From assembly GCA_018266775.1 (NCBI GenBank), contig JAFDZS010000008.1, positions 62,001-126,000 of the forward strand: a DNA stretch of 64,000 nucleotides. The letters run 5' to 3'. Positions within the stretch are counted from its first letter, which is position 1; every line of letters begins with the position of its first letter. Both the position numbers and the translations under genes were made by a program. A model generated the notes under the pieces. The model did no database searches and was not told where the DNA came from. It saw only the letters and a program-made list of their open reading frames with translations. The DNA comes from Bacteroidota bacterium (GTDB lineage Bacteria; Bacteroidota; Bacteroidia; Chitinophagales; Chitinophagaceae). Positions 17,818-26,641 of this stretch are shown here, piece by piece.

Positions 17818-17879
17818 CCAGGTTGCGGCGTCCTGTCAATTATTTGCCAAGCCGCTGAAAGCATCCCGATAGTACAGAC
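17818..17879. repeat. Degenerate REP-like element
   Basis: The segment 17849-17879 (AAGCCGCTGAAAGCATCCCG and following GTACAG) resembles the left arm of the REP at 58563, and 17818-17836 resembles the inverse of its right arm. Many mismatches, so this is a tentative call. It lies in the 145-bp gap before the end of the MBL hydrolase gene. Confidence 0.35.
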
Positions 17880-17884
17880 AATAC

Positions 17885-18628
17885 TTAAAAAGCCACCACC
17901 GGTGTTTTAATGTCATGGTAGAATAAAAATGTCCAGTGTTCCTCCTGGCCCTGTTGCCACCATTGCTGGCGCAGTTCCATACATTTCTTGCCATCATAAT
18001 CATACTTGGCAATAAAGCGGCTTTTCATTTGCTGCAGTTGCGGTGCTACATCGCCGCCAAAGAAAATCTTTTGTCCATCTTCTTCAATCCAGAACACCTG
18101 GTGAAAGGGAGAATGTGCGCCGGTTACTTCGTAGCGGATGTAATCATCAATCCATCCATCGCCATGTGTAAATACCACGCGGTCGGTTTCTCCCAAAATT
18201 TCAAATTCCTCCGGTGTATAACTGGGTTTACCTTTTTTCATGGCGTCATTAAATTCATCTTTATTCACATAATAAGTGGCATTGGGAAAACTGATGAATT
18301 TATGATGCAGCAGGTGATCTTCTTTACTTATACCACCACTATGGTCTTTATGCAAATGACTGAGCAAGACTTTAGTTACATCAAGTGGATTAATACCATT
18401 ATCAACAAGATGCTGATGTATTTGCAGGCTGCCATCTTTATTGGTAAAACCGAGGCCCGTATCGATCACCAAAATATCTTTTGCTGTAATAACAGCAAAA
18501 GGTTGAATTTCCACCAGCAAACTGCCCACGGGTCTTTGCTGCAGGTCGTCCTGTTCTTTATTGAATGGAATAAATTTTTTTGTGCCGTCTATAGTAAAAG
18601 CGCCTTCGCTTAATGGAATGATCTGCAT
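17885..18628 (-). CDS. MBL-fold metallo-hydrolase
   Basis: The 247-residue protein has the metallo-beta-lactamase fold signature SHLHKDHSGG (HxHxDH, two-metal site), an upstream strand with DIVIDTGLG-like DILVIDTGLGF, a later His in TGAHSPFHQV and Asp in IFFGGDVAP. All ligands appear present. There is no signal peptide, so it is cytoplasmic. Its stop-to-start arrangement places it 8 nt after rodA on the same strand, the last gene of the rod-shape operon. Candidate activities are lactonase, phosphodiesterase or thioesterase; the sequence does not decide. Confidence 0.88.
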   Translation of the reverse strand: MQIIPLSEGAFTIDGTKKFIPFNKEQDDLQQRPVGSLLVEIQPFAVITAKDILVIDTGLGFTNKDGSLQIHQHLVDNGINPLDVTKVLLSHLHKDHSGGISKEDHLLHHKFISFPNATYYVNKDEFNDAMKKGKPSYTPEEFEILGETDRVVFTHGDGWIDDYIRYEVTGAHSPFHQVFWIEEDGQKIFFGGDVAPQLQQMKSRFIAKYDYDGKKCMELRQQWWQQGQEEHWTFLFYHDIKTPVVAF

Positions 18629-18636
18629 GTTACTGT

Positions 18637-20004
18637 CTATCTTAAAATCATTTGCCTGTCGGCATCGAGTTTAATGGAAATAAAAATCAAAATGGTAAAA
18701 GTGATGAGCGATGATCCGCCATAACTAAGCAAAGGTAATGTAATACCGGGCGATGGTGCCAAACCCAGCGTCATACAAACATTCAGGGCTACATGGAAAA
18801 ATAAAATGCCCACCACGCAATACATATACACGCGGCTAAAGGTACTTCGCTGCCGTTCTGCCAGAAAGATCAGCCGCAACATCAAACCAAAATACAACAG
18901 CATTAATGCCAGGCATCCTAAAAAACCAAAGTTCTCTCCTACAGAAGAAAATATAAAATCGGTATTTTGTGCGGGCACAAAATCACCACGGGTTTGTGTA
19001 CCCTGCAAAAAACCTTTGCCCCAAAAGCCGCCGCTGCCAATAGCAATTTTTGATTGTTTTACATTGTAGCTTTCCACTTTTTCACCGGGTTTCCGGCGGG
19101 TGGTGCCCAATTTGGCCAGTTCCTTTTCAATTTCTGCAGTACGTTCGGGGGTTTTGAATTTATAATCATCAATACCAAATGTGGTGAATATACGAACCAC
19201 CTGGTGTGGCTTTAAAACATAATCAAACAGTGCATGCACTAAAAATAGTTTTACACCAATGCACATCAGCCATACTACTATTACCAATACCAGCTTGAAC
19301 ATATCTCTCCTGATTTTTCTCCCGTTAAAAAAGATAAATAAAACTGCTATAACTGTAATGGATACATAAAATACAATTGGAGATACAACAATACTGGCAA
19401 TAATGAGTATGGTAAGCGAGAAGATGACAATCAAATACAACGTTGGTAAACCTTCGCGATAAAATGTCAGGGCAAATGAAAAATAAACTATTGCAGCACC
19501 CGGTTCTTTTTGCAATACTGATAATAAAGCAGGTGAAAATGCTATGGCAGCAGCAATTAATTGTGTTTGTATTTTTTTTAGGTTGGTTTCAGGCAAAGAA
19601 AGAAATTTTGCCAGCGCAAGCGATGTAAATATTTTACATACTTCCACCGGTTGAATATTCATGAAGCCCAGTGGTATCCAGCTTTTAGAACCGCCCACTT
19701 CTTTGCCTACCACAAACGTGGCCATGATAAGCATAATGCCGAATGCATACGCCAGGTTTGCTGTTGCTGTAAAAAATTTACTGTCGGTTAATAAAATGAA
19801 GGCGGCAACAATAATACTGGCGCCGAAGAAAAACAACTGTTTGCTGTATTCCTTTTTAAACCCCAGGAAGTTTTGCACTACATTATCCCCGCTTTTATAT
19901 TCCACAGAAAAAATACAAGCCAGGCCAACAACTGCCAGTGCCAGGTACAACAAAACTGTTAACCAGTCTATTCCTTTTGATATAGATGCATTTTTTTGAT
20001 ACAT
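18637..20004 (-). CDS. rodA: Rod-shape SEDS glycosyltransferase RodA
   Basis: The 455-residue protein has about ten to twelve membrane helices and SEDS signatures: KIAIGSGGFWGKGFLQGTQT, DFVPAQNTDFIFSSVGENFGF, and near the C-terminus GLAPSPGITLPLLSYGGSS. RodA polymerises lipid II glycan strands for cell elongation with its class B PBP partner. A central insertion of about 60 residues (near RNRRDM and FGIDDYKFKTPE) makes it longer than the E. coli enzyme (370), as in other Bacteroidota. It follows mrdA with a 78-nt gap filled by a palindromic repeat, and is followed by the MBL hydrolase gene. Confidence 0.95.
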   Translation of the reverse strand: MYQKNASISKGIDWLTVLLYLALAVVGLACIFSVEYKSGDNVVQNFLGFKKEYSKQLFFFGASIIVAAFILLTDSKFFTATANLAYAFGIMLIMATFVVGKEVGGSKSWIPLGFMNIQPVEVCKIFTSLALAKFLSLPETNLKKIQTQLIAAAIAFSPALLSVLQKEPGAAIVYFSFALTFYREGLPTLYLIVIFSLTILIIASIVVSPIVFYVSITVIAVLFIFFNGRKIRRDMFKLVLVIVVWLMCIGVKLFLVHALFDYVLKPHQVVRIFTTFGIDDYKFKTPERTAEIEKELAKLGTTRRKPGEKVESYNVKQSKIAIGSGGFWGKGFLQGTQTRGDFVPAQNTDFIFSSVGENFGFLGCLALMLLYFGLMLRLIFLAERQRSTFSRVYMYCVVGILFFHVALNVCMTLGLAPSPGITLPLLSYGGSSLITFTILIFISIKLDADRQMILR

Positions 20005-20006
20005 GT

Positions 20007-20082
20007 CAGTGAATGGTCAATGGTGAATGGTGAATGGTCAAATTTTCCGAAGACTTGTTTCATTCACCATTCCCCATTCACA
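20007..20082. repeat. Extragenic palindrome of GAATGGT units between mrdA and rodA
   Basis: The left arm (20007-20041) is built of GAATGGT/CAATGGT units in tandem; the right arm (20060-20082) holds the reverse complement ATTCACCATTCCCCATTC. The arms would pair over about 20 bp. It fills almost the entire gap between mrdA and rodA. Confidence 0.7.
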
Positions 20083-22248
20083 CTATGGTTTATTGGCTGT
20101 GTCTTTTGTTTCCGGTTTTTTCTTTTCGTCGGGCAAAATTGCGTCCGGTTTTATTTTTGTTTTATTATCGTTACTGTCTTTTTTAGCAGGGGCATTTTTT
20201 ACGTTGGGAATGGTATCATCTTTTATTTTATCCAGTGCATCTTCTTCATCGCTTTGATCCATTTCCATAGTGTCTTTAATGGTGGTAATATATCCCTTTG
20301 CTATGAGATAAGCTGAGTCTTTAGCATGGCGCATGGAATCCTGCCTTTTTATTTCAATATAAATTCTTGGCGGTATCAGGTTCAGTTTCGATAATTCATC
20401 AATTCTTGCCAGCCTGTTTTTATCGGTGATGGAATCTTTTAAATATTTTTCAATCATCAACCCCACAATCGGTGCGGCATAAGTGCCCCCAAACTTACCA
20501 CTGTTTTCCACCACGCACATAATAGCAATTTTAGGATTGTCCCGTGGGGCAAAGCCTGCAAAGAAAGCATGGTTGGGTTGTTTCACTCCCTTGTAATAGT
20601 TTTCTACCGTACCGGTTTTTCCACAGATCACTATGCCCGGTACTTTTGCGGCGCCGCCGGTACCACGTTCAACAACCCCCTGCATACCATCATGCACGGC
20701 TTCAAAAACACTGTCGGGTATATCAATGGTTTGGTGCCTGTCTTTAAAATTGGTCAGCATGTTATACTTATCGCCACCTTCTATAGAATCTACCAAGTGT
20801 GGTGTAATGTACCAGCCTTTATTGGCCAGGTAAGCCATTTCATTGGCTACTTGCAATGGAGTAACATCAACTTCACCCTGCCCAATACTTACTGAACGGA
20901 AGCTGCAATAATTCCAGTGGCCTTTTCCAAAACCCCTTGGTGGCGCCTGGTTATAAAATGCAGGTGTGGGTATCAATCCCCGTTTTTCATAAGGTACGTC
21001 TACCCCTAACCGGTGTCCAAGGCCAAAAGCATACATGTATTGGTCCCATGCGGAAAGGCTGCTGTCGATGCTGGGATATTTGGGGTTATTGATCACCTTT
21101 TGCATAACGGTGGCAAAATAAGTATTGTCTGAAATGGTGATGGCGCCTCTTAAATCGAATGTGCCCTTATCCAGGCATTTCATTGGTTTGGCACCGCCAC
21201 AACCATAAAACGCACCGGAACAGGAAACTGTGAATTTGGTATCTATCACCCCTTCGTGCAAGCCTACCAGCGCCTGTAAGGTTTTGAAAGTGGAGCCGGG
21301 TGAATACGTTGCCCCTACAGTGCGGTTTAATAACGGTAATGCAGGGTCGAGCAATACTTCTGCAATATGTTTCCTTCTTTCGGAGCCTGTTAATAGCCTG
21401 GGTTTAAATGTTGGGCTGCTTACCATACATAATATTCCCCCGGTTTTGGGGTCGATGGCTACAATGGAGCCCAGTTTATTTTCCATCAGCTTTTCGCCCA
21501 GCATCTGCAAATCTATATCTAATGAAGTGTGCATGTTTTGCCCGGCAATAGCTGCGGTATCATAAGCGCCTTTTTCCACCCGTTCAGTCAACTTCCCAAA
21601 TTTATCCCGTTTCCAGAATTCGATTCCACGCTGGCCCAGCATTACTTTTTCATAGGTTTTTTCCAGGCCTGTTTTACCAATATAATCGCCCATTACATAG
21701 CCGGTGTAATTGGGGTTTTTTAGAATGTTGGAATCCACTTCACTTAAATAACCTAAAATATTTCCTGCGGCATCATAAGGATAATCCCGTACAGAACGTT
21801 CCTGTAAATAATATGCAGGTGTCAGCTTATACATGATCTCGGTAAGCTTGGCCATTTTTTCATTACTGAGTAATGGTTCAAAAATAGCAGGGCGGTAACC
21901 CTGGCTGTATTTGAAGCGGATATTGTCTATTCTTTTTTTAAACTCTGCGGAATCTATTCCCAAAACAGTACACAATGTAGCGGTGTCTGTATTATTGCCT
22001 TTTAGTTTACTGGGGGTTACCATCAGGTCGTAGATGGTGGTGTTTTGTAAGATGGATCTTCCTTTACGATCATATACAATTCCCCTGTCAGGATAAACCA
22101 CTTTCCTGAAAATACCCTGGTTCTCTGCATCCAGTTTGTATTTGGATGAAAACAACTGCAGGTTCATCAGTTGCAATACAATGATGGCCAGTGTTATAAG
22201 GAACACCAAAATAATTACGCTTTTACGGGACTGATTAAATACAGGCAA
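20083..22248 (-). CDS. mrdA: Penicillin-binding protein 2 (class B transpeptidase)
   Basis: The 721-residue protein has one N-terminal membrane anchor (about residues 10-30), a PBP dimerisation domain, and a transpeptidase domain with the three motifs SPGSTFKTL (catalytic Ser in SxxK), SDNTYF (SxN) and CGKTGTVEN (KTG). It crosslinks peptidoglycan during elongation, in complex with RodA and MreCD. The C-terminal ~110 residues form a low-complexity, Asp/Lys-rich tail (DKIKDDTIPN..., KKDSNDNKTK) that is not part of the enzyme core and is longer than usual. It lies in the rod-shape operon, 142 nt after mreD. Confidence 0.95.
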   Translation of the reverse strand: MPVFNQSRKSVIILVFLITLAIIVLQLMNLQLFSSKYKLDAENQGIFRKVVYPDRGIVYDRKGRSILQNTTIYDLMVTPSKLKGNNTDTATLCTVLGIDSAEFKKRIDNIRFKYSQGYRPAIFEPLLSNEKMAKLTEIMYKLTPAYYLQERSVRDYPYDAAGNILGYLSEVDSNILKNPNYTGYVMGDYIGKTGLEKTYEKVMLGQRGIEFWKRDKFGKLTERVEKGAYDTAAIAGQNMHTSLDIDLQMLGEKLMENKLGSIVAIDPKTGGILCMVSSPTFKPRLLTGSERRKHIAEVLLDPALPLLNRTVGATYSPGSTFKTLQALVGLHEGVIDTKFTVSCSGAFYGCGGAKPMKCLDKGTFDLRGAITISDNTYFATVMQKVINNPKYPSIDSSLSAWDQYMYAFGLGHRLGVDVPYEKRGLIPTPAFYNQAPPRGFGKGHWNYCSFRSVSIGQGEVDVTPLQVANEMAYLANKGWYITPHLVDSIEGGDKYNMLTNFKDRHQTIDIPDSVFEAVHDGMQGVVERGTGGAAKVPGIVICGKTGTVENYYKGVKQPNHAFFAGFAPRDNPKIAIMCVVENSGKFGGTYAAPIVGLMIEKYLKDSITDKNRLARIDELSKLNLIPPRIYIEIKRQDSMRHAKDSAYLIAKGYITTIKDTMEMDQSDEEDALDKIKDDTIPNVKNAPAKKDSNDNKTKIKPDAILPDEKKKPETKDTANKP

Positions 22249-22390
22249 GTACTACTGTGGTTTTTTATTTTAATAAATTGATATGACCAGTTTTTTCTAC
22301 TCCTTTTTAAGCAATTCGCCTCATGCCGTATCCTGTATAATATAGAAATTGAAGCAGGATGCTGCTGCACTTTTTGAGTTCACCAAAACA

Positions 22391-22924
22391 TTACGCTGTG
22401 TTGGTTCTGAACCGTTGCTTTCTTACAAATAATAATTCTGTGATTATTATTAATAATAAACTTATTGCTGTTGCAAAAAGGGTTTTGAGAAGGAAATACC
22501 AAACACTACCAAACTGCCACGCTTCCAGTAAAAACAACCATGCATGATGAATTATTGTGAGGGCGCCCACATAAATAAAATAGGGCAGCATTCCCCCCAT
22601 ACTTTTAACGGAAGGTTCGTCGTAGTTTCCGTCTGCTCCTTCCTGCGGTATAAGTATGTTTACGAAGTAAGGCCGTATGTAGGCTATGAGTACACAGGCG
22701 GCTGCATGAAAGCCTGGGTTATGCCTGAAACTGTCTAAAGTAAATCCAAATAAAAAGGCCACCAGCAACTGCAGGTTGCGGTTCATGTTAAAAGGCAGCC
22801 ACAGTATAAAAAGAAAATAAATGTACGGGGTTACCATCTGGTTCAGGTGAATCCTGTCCAGCACAAAAACCTGTACCAGCATGAACAGTGCAAACCTGAT
22901 GATATATTTAATCAATGAACCCAT
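22391..22924 (-). CDS. mreD: Rod-shape protein MreD
   Basis: The 177-residue protein has five or six membrane helices and the family start GSLIKYIIRFALFMLVQVFVLDRIHL. Sequence conservation in MreD is low, so the call rests on topology, length and position between mreC (6-nt gap upstream) and mrdA. It belongs to the elongasome and couples MreB filaments to wall synthesis. Confidence 0.9.
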   Translation of the reverse strand: MGSLIKYIIRFALFMLVQVFVLDRIHLNQMVTPYIYFLFILWLPFNMNRNLQLLVAFLFGFTLDSFRHNPGFHAAACVLIAYIRPYFVNILIPQEGADGNYDEPSVKSMGGMLPYFIYVGALTIIHHAWLFLLEAWQFGSVWYFLLKTLFATAISLLLIIITELLFVRKQRFRTNTA

Positions 22925-22930
22925 TTAATG

Positions 22931-23797
22931 TTACTGCTGTTTGTCTTTTTGTTTGGCTTTTTCCAATAATTGTTTAATGGCTTCCTGCTGGCTGTCGTCT
23001 ATAGCATATACATATTGCAGGTTATAAAAATCAGCGGCTGTTTTAAATTTAATCTGGTAATTATTGGTGCTTTTATCCGGTGTTACTTCGGTTACAACAC
23101 CCAGTATCATCCCTTTTGGCAAAGTACTGGTACTGTTTCCGCTGGAAATGATGGTATCTCCCGCTGCTACTTTCACACTTTTGGGTATCCTGCTGATGGA
23201 AAGTATATTGGGTGTTACGCCATCCCATGTCACCGTTCCTGTTTCTCCGCTTTTCAGCAATTTACCATCCAACTGGCTGTTCTTGTGCATCAGGCTCATG
23301 GCCACTGCATAATCATTACTCACTTCAGTAATTACCCCCACCACACCATTATTAATATCCACCAGTCCCATTCCTTCTTTCAGTTGCTGCGCCCTGCCTC
23401 TTCCCAAAACAATAAAATTGGCCTGGGAGCTTACCGAGTTTTGTATCACTGGTGCCTGCAGGTAAGTGTATTTGCGGTATTGGGCAATGGAATCTATCTT
23501 AATTGTATCCACCACCTGTTTACTTACTGTATCGGGCAATTGAAAATCCTGTTTCAGTTTATTGTACAATCTTTCGTTGGCTTTAACCAGTGAGTCGTTG
23601 GTTTTTTTCAGGTAGAAATAATCTTCCACTTTATTGTATTGTTCATTGATCTTACCGGTAAGCTGCCCTGTTGCACTGGAGAAAACAGCATTGTGATACG
23701 TATTGTAGTGTACAATCAGGTAAATGCTGAATCCCTGCAGCAACAGGAAAAAAAGAAACGTGAAATAACGGCGGATGAACAGGAAAATATTACGCAC
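22931..23797 (-). CDS. mreC: Rod-shape protein MreC
   Basis: The protein has a short cytoplasmic start, one membrane helix (RRYFTFLFFLLLQGFSIYLI), a coiled coil (about residues 55-90 in this numbering) and the periplasmic beta-barrel domain with GVVGVITEVSNDYAVAM and MHKNSQLDGKLL. I chose a GTG start at 23797 (MRNIFLFIRRYF), giving 288 residues, because MreC proteins begin this way. A TTG at 23845 would add 16 residues encoded by the palindromic repeat, which is unlikely. No ATG is available in frame upstream. It follows mreB and precedes mreD by 6 nt. Confidence 0.88.
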   Translation of the reverse strand: MRNIFLFIRRYFTFLFFLLLQGFSIYLIVHYNTYHNAVFSSATGQLTGKINEQYNKVEDYFYLKKTNDSLVKANERLYNKLKQDFQLPDTVSKQVVDTIKIDSIAQYRKYTYLQAPVIQNSVSSQANFIVLGRGRAQQLKEGMGLVDINNGVVGVITEVSNDYAVAMSLMHKNSQLDGKLLKSGETGTVTWDGVTPNILSISRIPKSVKVAAGDTIISSGNSTSTLPKGMILGVVTEVTPDKSTNNYQIKFKTAADFYNLQYVYAIDDSQQEAIKQLLEKAKQKDKQQ

Positions 23798-23801
23798 TAC
23801 T

Positions 23802-23870
23802 CGGGGAATTTGGAATTGGGGGGGTTGGGAATTGGGAAGCAACAATCCTGATTACAAATTCCTAATTCCC
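23802..23870. repeat. Extragenic palindrome of GGAATT/TTGGGAATT units at the mreC start
   Basis: The left arm (23803-23837) repeats GGAATTTGG/GGAATTGGG units; the right arm (23851-23870) has the reverse complement AAATTCCTAATTCCC. The element sits directly before the proposed GTG start of mreC and fills most of the mreB-mreC gap. Confidence 0.65.
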
Positions 23871-23882
23871 GTATACCATAAT

Positions 23883-24908
23883 TTATCTCATCACAAAAGG
23901 ATACCTGTCGTAATGCTTTAATGCAATACCGGTTCCTCTAACCACACTCTTCAATGGATCATCGGCAACATGAACGGGCAATTTGATCTTTGCCTGCAGT
24001 CTTTTATCCAGGCCACGCAATAACGCACCACCACCGGTAATATATAAACCCCGGCGATAGATATCAGAAGCCAGTTCAGGCGGTGTGGTTTCCAATGCTT
24101 TTAAAATGGCTTCTTCTATTTTAAAGATGCTTTTATCCAACGCCTCTGCCACTTCCTGGTAACTTACCATTACCTGTTTGGGAATACCGGTAACAAGGTC
24201 ACGGCCGTTTACAGGAATATCATCCGGCGGATTATCCAGGTCTTTCATTGCTGCGCCAACCTGTATTTTAATTTGTTCTGCGGTACGTTCGCCAATCAGC
24301 AAACTGTGGTAACGGCGCAATGCCTCCATAATATCAGCCGTAAATTCATCACCGGCAATACGAATACTCTGGTCGCAAACAATACCTGCCAGTGCTATCA
24401 CTGTAATACCCGTTGTACCACCACCAATATCAATGATCATGTTGCCCACCGGTTCTTCCACATCTATACCAATACCCAAAGCTGCTGCCATTGGTTCGTG
24501 TATCAGGTAAACTTCTTTGGCACCAGCCTGTTCTGCACTGTCCCTTACTGCTCTTTTTTCAACTTCGGTGATGCTGCTGGGGATACAGATCATCATTCTC
24601 CAGCTGGGGGCAAACAAAGGCTTTTTGGGATAGATCATTTTGATCATTTCCCGTATCATCAGTTCGGCCGCATTAAAATCGGCAATTACTCCATCTTTAA
24701 GTGGCCGAACCGTTCGGATGCTTTCGTGGGTTTTCTCATGCATCATCAATGCTTTCTTACCCACGGCTAAAATATTTTTAGGATTGTTTCTGTCCAGTGC
24801 AACAATGGATGGTTCATTCACCACAACTTCATCGTTGTGGATAATGAGGGTATTGGCTGTACCCAGGTCAATAGCAATTTCCTGGGTGAAAAAATTAAAA
24901 AGGCCCAT
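23883..24908 (-). CDS. mreB: Rod-shape actin homologue MreB
   Basis: The 341-residue protein has the actin/Hsp70 ATPase motifs: phosphate 1 IAIDLGTANTLI, phosphate 2 MIIDIGGGTTGITV, and adenosine motif YITGGGALLRGL. Near the start is GLFNFFTQE, a membrane-binding amphipathic segment typical of MreB. Length is normal. It begins the mreB-mreC-mreD-mrdA-rodA series. The 229 bp on its upstream side up to the end of purD hold no gene and no clear terminator. Confidence 0.97.
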   Translation of the reverse strand: MGLFNFFTQEIAIDLGTANTLIIHNDEVVVNEPSIVALDRNNPKNILAVGKKALMMHEKTHESIRTVRPLKDGVIADFNAAELMIREMIKMIYPKKPLFAPSWRMMICIPSSITEVEKRAVRDSAEQAGAKEVYLIHEPMAAALGIGIDVEEPVGNMIIDIGGGTTGITVIALAGIVCDQSIRIAGDEFTADIMEALRRYHSLLIGERTAEQIKIQVGAAMKDLDNPPDDIPVNGRDLVTGIPKQVMVSYQEVAEALDKSIFKIEEAILKALETTPPELASDIYRRGLYITGGGALLRGLDKRLQAKIKLPVHVADDPLKSVVRGTGIALKHYDRYPFVMR

Positions 24909-25137
24909 ATTTTATCTTGTGAAAACGTATGTAAATAATGTCAGCAAAGTTGAAGGAAAATATTTGAATTAACAACGCCAAATCTTTTATTTTTCAAAGA
25001 TTTACGAAAATAGTTTCTGGCCGCTATTCCCCGTCACAACTGTATTTTACAGCACTTTGCTAATTTATTTAGTAAATTGATTTGGTGATTAAATAATATT
25101 TCGTATATGCTGTATAGTTATAAGCCCGGAATGGTTT

Positions 25138-26418
25138 TTAATTAAACTCAAAACCAATGTCGGTACGGCAGTACATCCCTTCAAAAAAAAGCTGTTCCAT
25201 CATGTAATTCGATTGTTCGGCAGCTTCAGCAATACTTTCGCCAAATGACGTCACAACTAATACCCGGCCACCATTGGTCACCACTTCACCTTCCTGCAAT
25301 TTAGTGCCCGACTGGAATACAATACTGCCAGGTAATGGTTCAGCATCCAGGCCAGATACGGGCAAACCCGTTTTATAGTCACCGGGATAGCCGCCACTCA
25401 CCGCCACTACTGCAGCTGCAGTTCGTGGGTTGGTTTCAATTTTTATTTCGTGTAGCCGTTTATGTTCTGTTGCCAGCAGCATTTCCACCAGGTCGTTTTG
25501 TATACGGGGAATCACCACTTCAGTTTCAGGGTCGCCCATGCGGCAATTGTATTCTATTACCTTTGGCTCCCCATCATCATTCATCAGACCGAAAAATATA
25601 AACCCTTTATACTCCAACTGATCTTTTTTCAAGCCGGCTATGGTTGGTTCAATCACTTTTTCTTTTACCCGCTGTAAAAACGCAGCATCGGCAAAGGGCA
25701 GCGGACTAACAGCACCCATACCGCCAGTATTCAGGCCAGTATCACCTTCGCCTACACGCTTATAATCTTTAGCCTCCGGCAATAACACGTAATGTTCACC
25801 ATCTGTTAATACAAAAACACTGAGCTCAATACCTTTTAAAAACTCTTCCACCACTACTCTTTTACCTGCTTCGCCAAACTTGGAGCGCTGCAGCATCAAT
25901 TCAAATTCAGACAATGCCTCAATAGTGTTTTGGCAAATGAGAACACCTTTACCCGCCGCAAGTCCATCAGCTTTTAATACAATGGGCAATGGATGTGATT
26001 TAATATATTCCACTCCTTCTGCATAATTATCTGCTGTAAACTCACCATAACCGGCAGTAGGTACACCATGCCTTTGCATAAAGGCTTTTGCAAATGCTTT
26101 GCTGCCTTCTAATTGTGCTGCTTCTTTTGAAGGGCCTATTACACTGATGTGTTTTGTTTGTGGATTGCGTTTAAAATAATCATACACACCTTTTACCAAA
26201 GGCTCTTCGGGCCCCACCAGCACCATTTCAATATTATGCGTGATGCAGGCAGCTGCCAGTTTTTCGAAATCAGTTACTGTTACAGGCAGGTTAGTGCCGC
26301 AAGATGCGGTGCCTGCATTACCAGGTGCAATAAACAGGTTTTCACATAAGCTGCTTTGAGAAAGTTTCCAGGCAAATGCATGTTCCCTTCCTCCTGCACC
26401 AATTAAAAGAATGTTCAT
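25138..26418 (-). CDS. purD: Phosphoribosylamine-glycine ligase
   Basis: The 426-residue enzyme shows the GARS fold: N-terminal MNILLIGAGGREHAFAWKL, an ATP-grasp domain with LKADGLAAGKGV and VVEEFLKGIELSVF, metal ligands in FIFFGLMNDDGEPKVIEYNCRMGDPETE, and a C-terminal domain. It makes glycinamide ribonucleotide in purine synthesis, in the cytoplasm. No other pur gene is adjacent. It is transcribed away from the POT transporter gene; the 223-bp intergenic region holds short inverted and direct repeats. Confidence 0.97.
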   Translation of the reverse strand: MNILLIGAGGREHAFAWKLSQSSLCENLFIAPGNAGTASCGTNLPVTVTDFEKLAAACITHNIEMVLVGPEEPLVKGVYDYFKRNPQTKHISVIGPSKEAAQLEGSKAFAKAFMQRHGVPTAGYGEFTADNYAEGVEYIKSHPLPIVLKADGLAAGKGVLICQNTIEALSEFELMLQRSKFGEAGKRVVVEEFLKGIELSVFVLTDGEHYVLLPEAKDYKRVGEGDTGLNTGGMGAVSPLPFADAAFLQRVKEKVIEPTIAGLKKDQLEYKGFIFFGLMNDDGEPKVIEYNCRMGDPETEVVIPRIQNDLVEMLLATEHKRLHEIKIETNPRTAAAVVAVSGGYPGDYKTGLPVSGLDAEPLPGSIVFQSGTKLQEGEVVTNGGRVLVVTSFGESIAEAAEQSNYMMEQLFFEGMYCRTDIGFEFN

Positions 26419-26472
26419 GGCTTCAAGTTAAGTCTGTAGGTTAATGATTAGGTTTGCGAATTTACTCTTCTA

Positions 26473-26514
26473 CCCGGTATTAAAAGAATATTTTGTATAA
26501 TACTTTATACCGGG
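26473..26514. promoter_or_regulatory. Inverted repeat in the purD/POT divergent region
   Basis: CCCGGTAT (26473-26480) and ATACCGGG (26507-26514) are exact inverse copies separated by 26 nt of AT-rich DNA. They sit between divergent genes and could be operator half-sites or a weak stem. No T-tract follows. Confidence 0.3.
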
Positions 26515-26563
26515 GCAATTGCAGCAGCAAGAATAATACCAGTTACCATTAAAAAAATGGTTT

Positions 26564-26613
26564 GTCTATTTTGGTGGTACTAAAAAGAAAATGACTATTT
26601 TGAGTTACTAAAC
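26564..26613 (+). repeat. Imperfect direct repeat upstream of the POT transporter
   Basis: Two 21-bp copies beginning 26564 and 26593, both with CTATTTTG followed by TACTAAA, start 29 bp apart and end 28 nt before the ATG. They could be two binding sites of a regulator or duplicated promoter parts (each has a near -7 sequence TATTTTG, one base short of the consensus). Confidence 0.4.
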
Positions 26614-26641
26614 TAAAATACAAGCATTAAAAACGATTATT

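Noticed and set aside
18637..20004. ftsW instead of rodA
   Set aside because: The gene lies directly after mrdA in the mre operon and not in a division cluster, so RodA is the better call.
22970..23593. 207-codon open frame on the plus strand inside mreC
   Set aside because: Antisense shadow of mreC; composition is Cys/His-rich as expected from reversed coding sequence.
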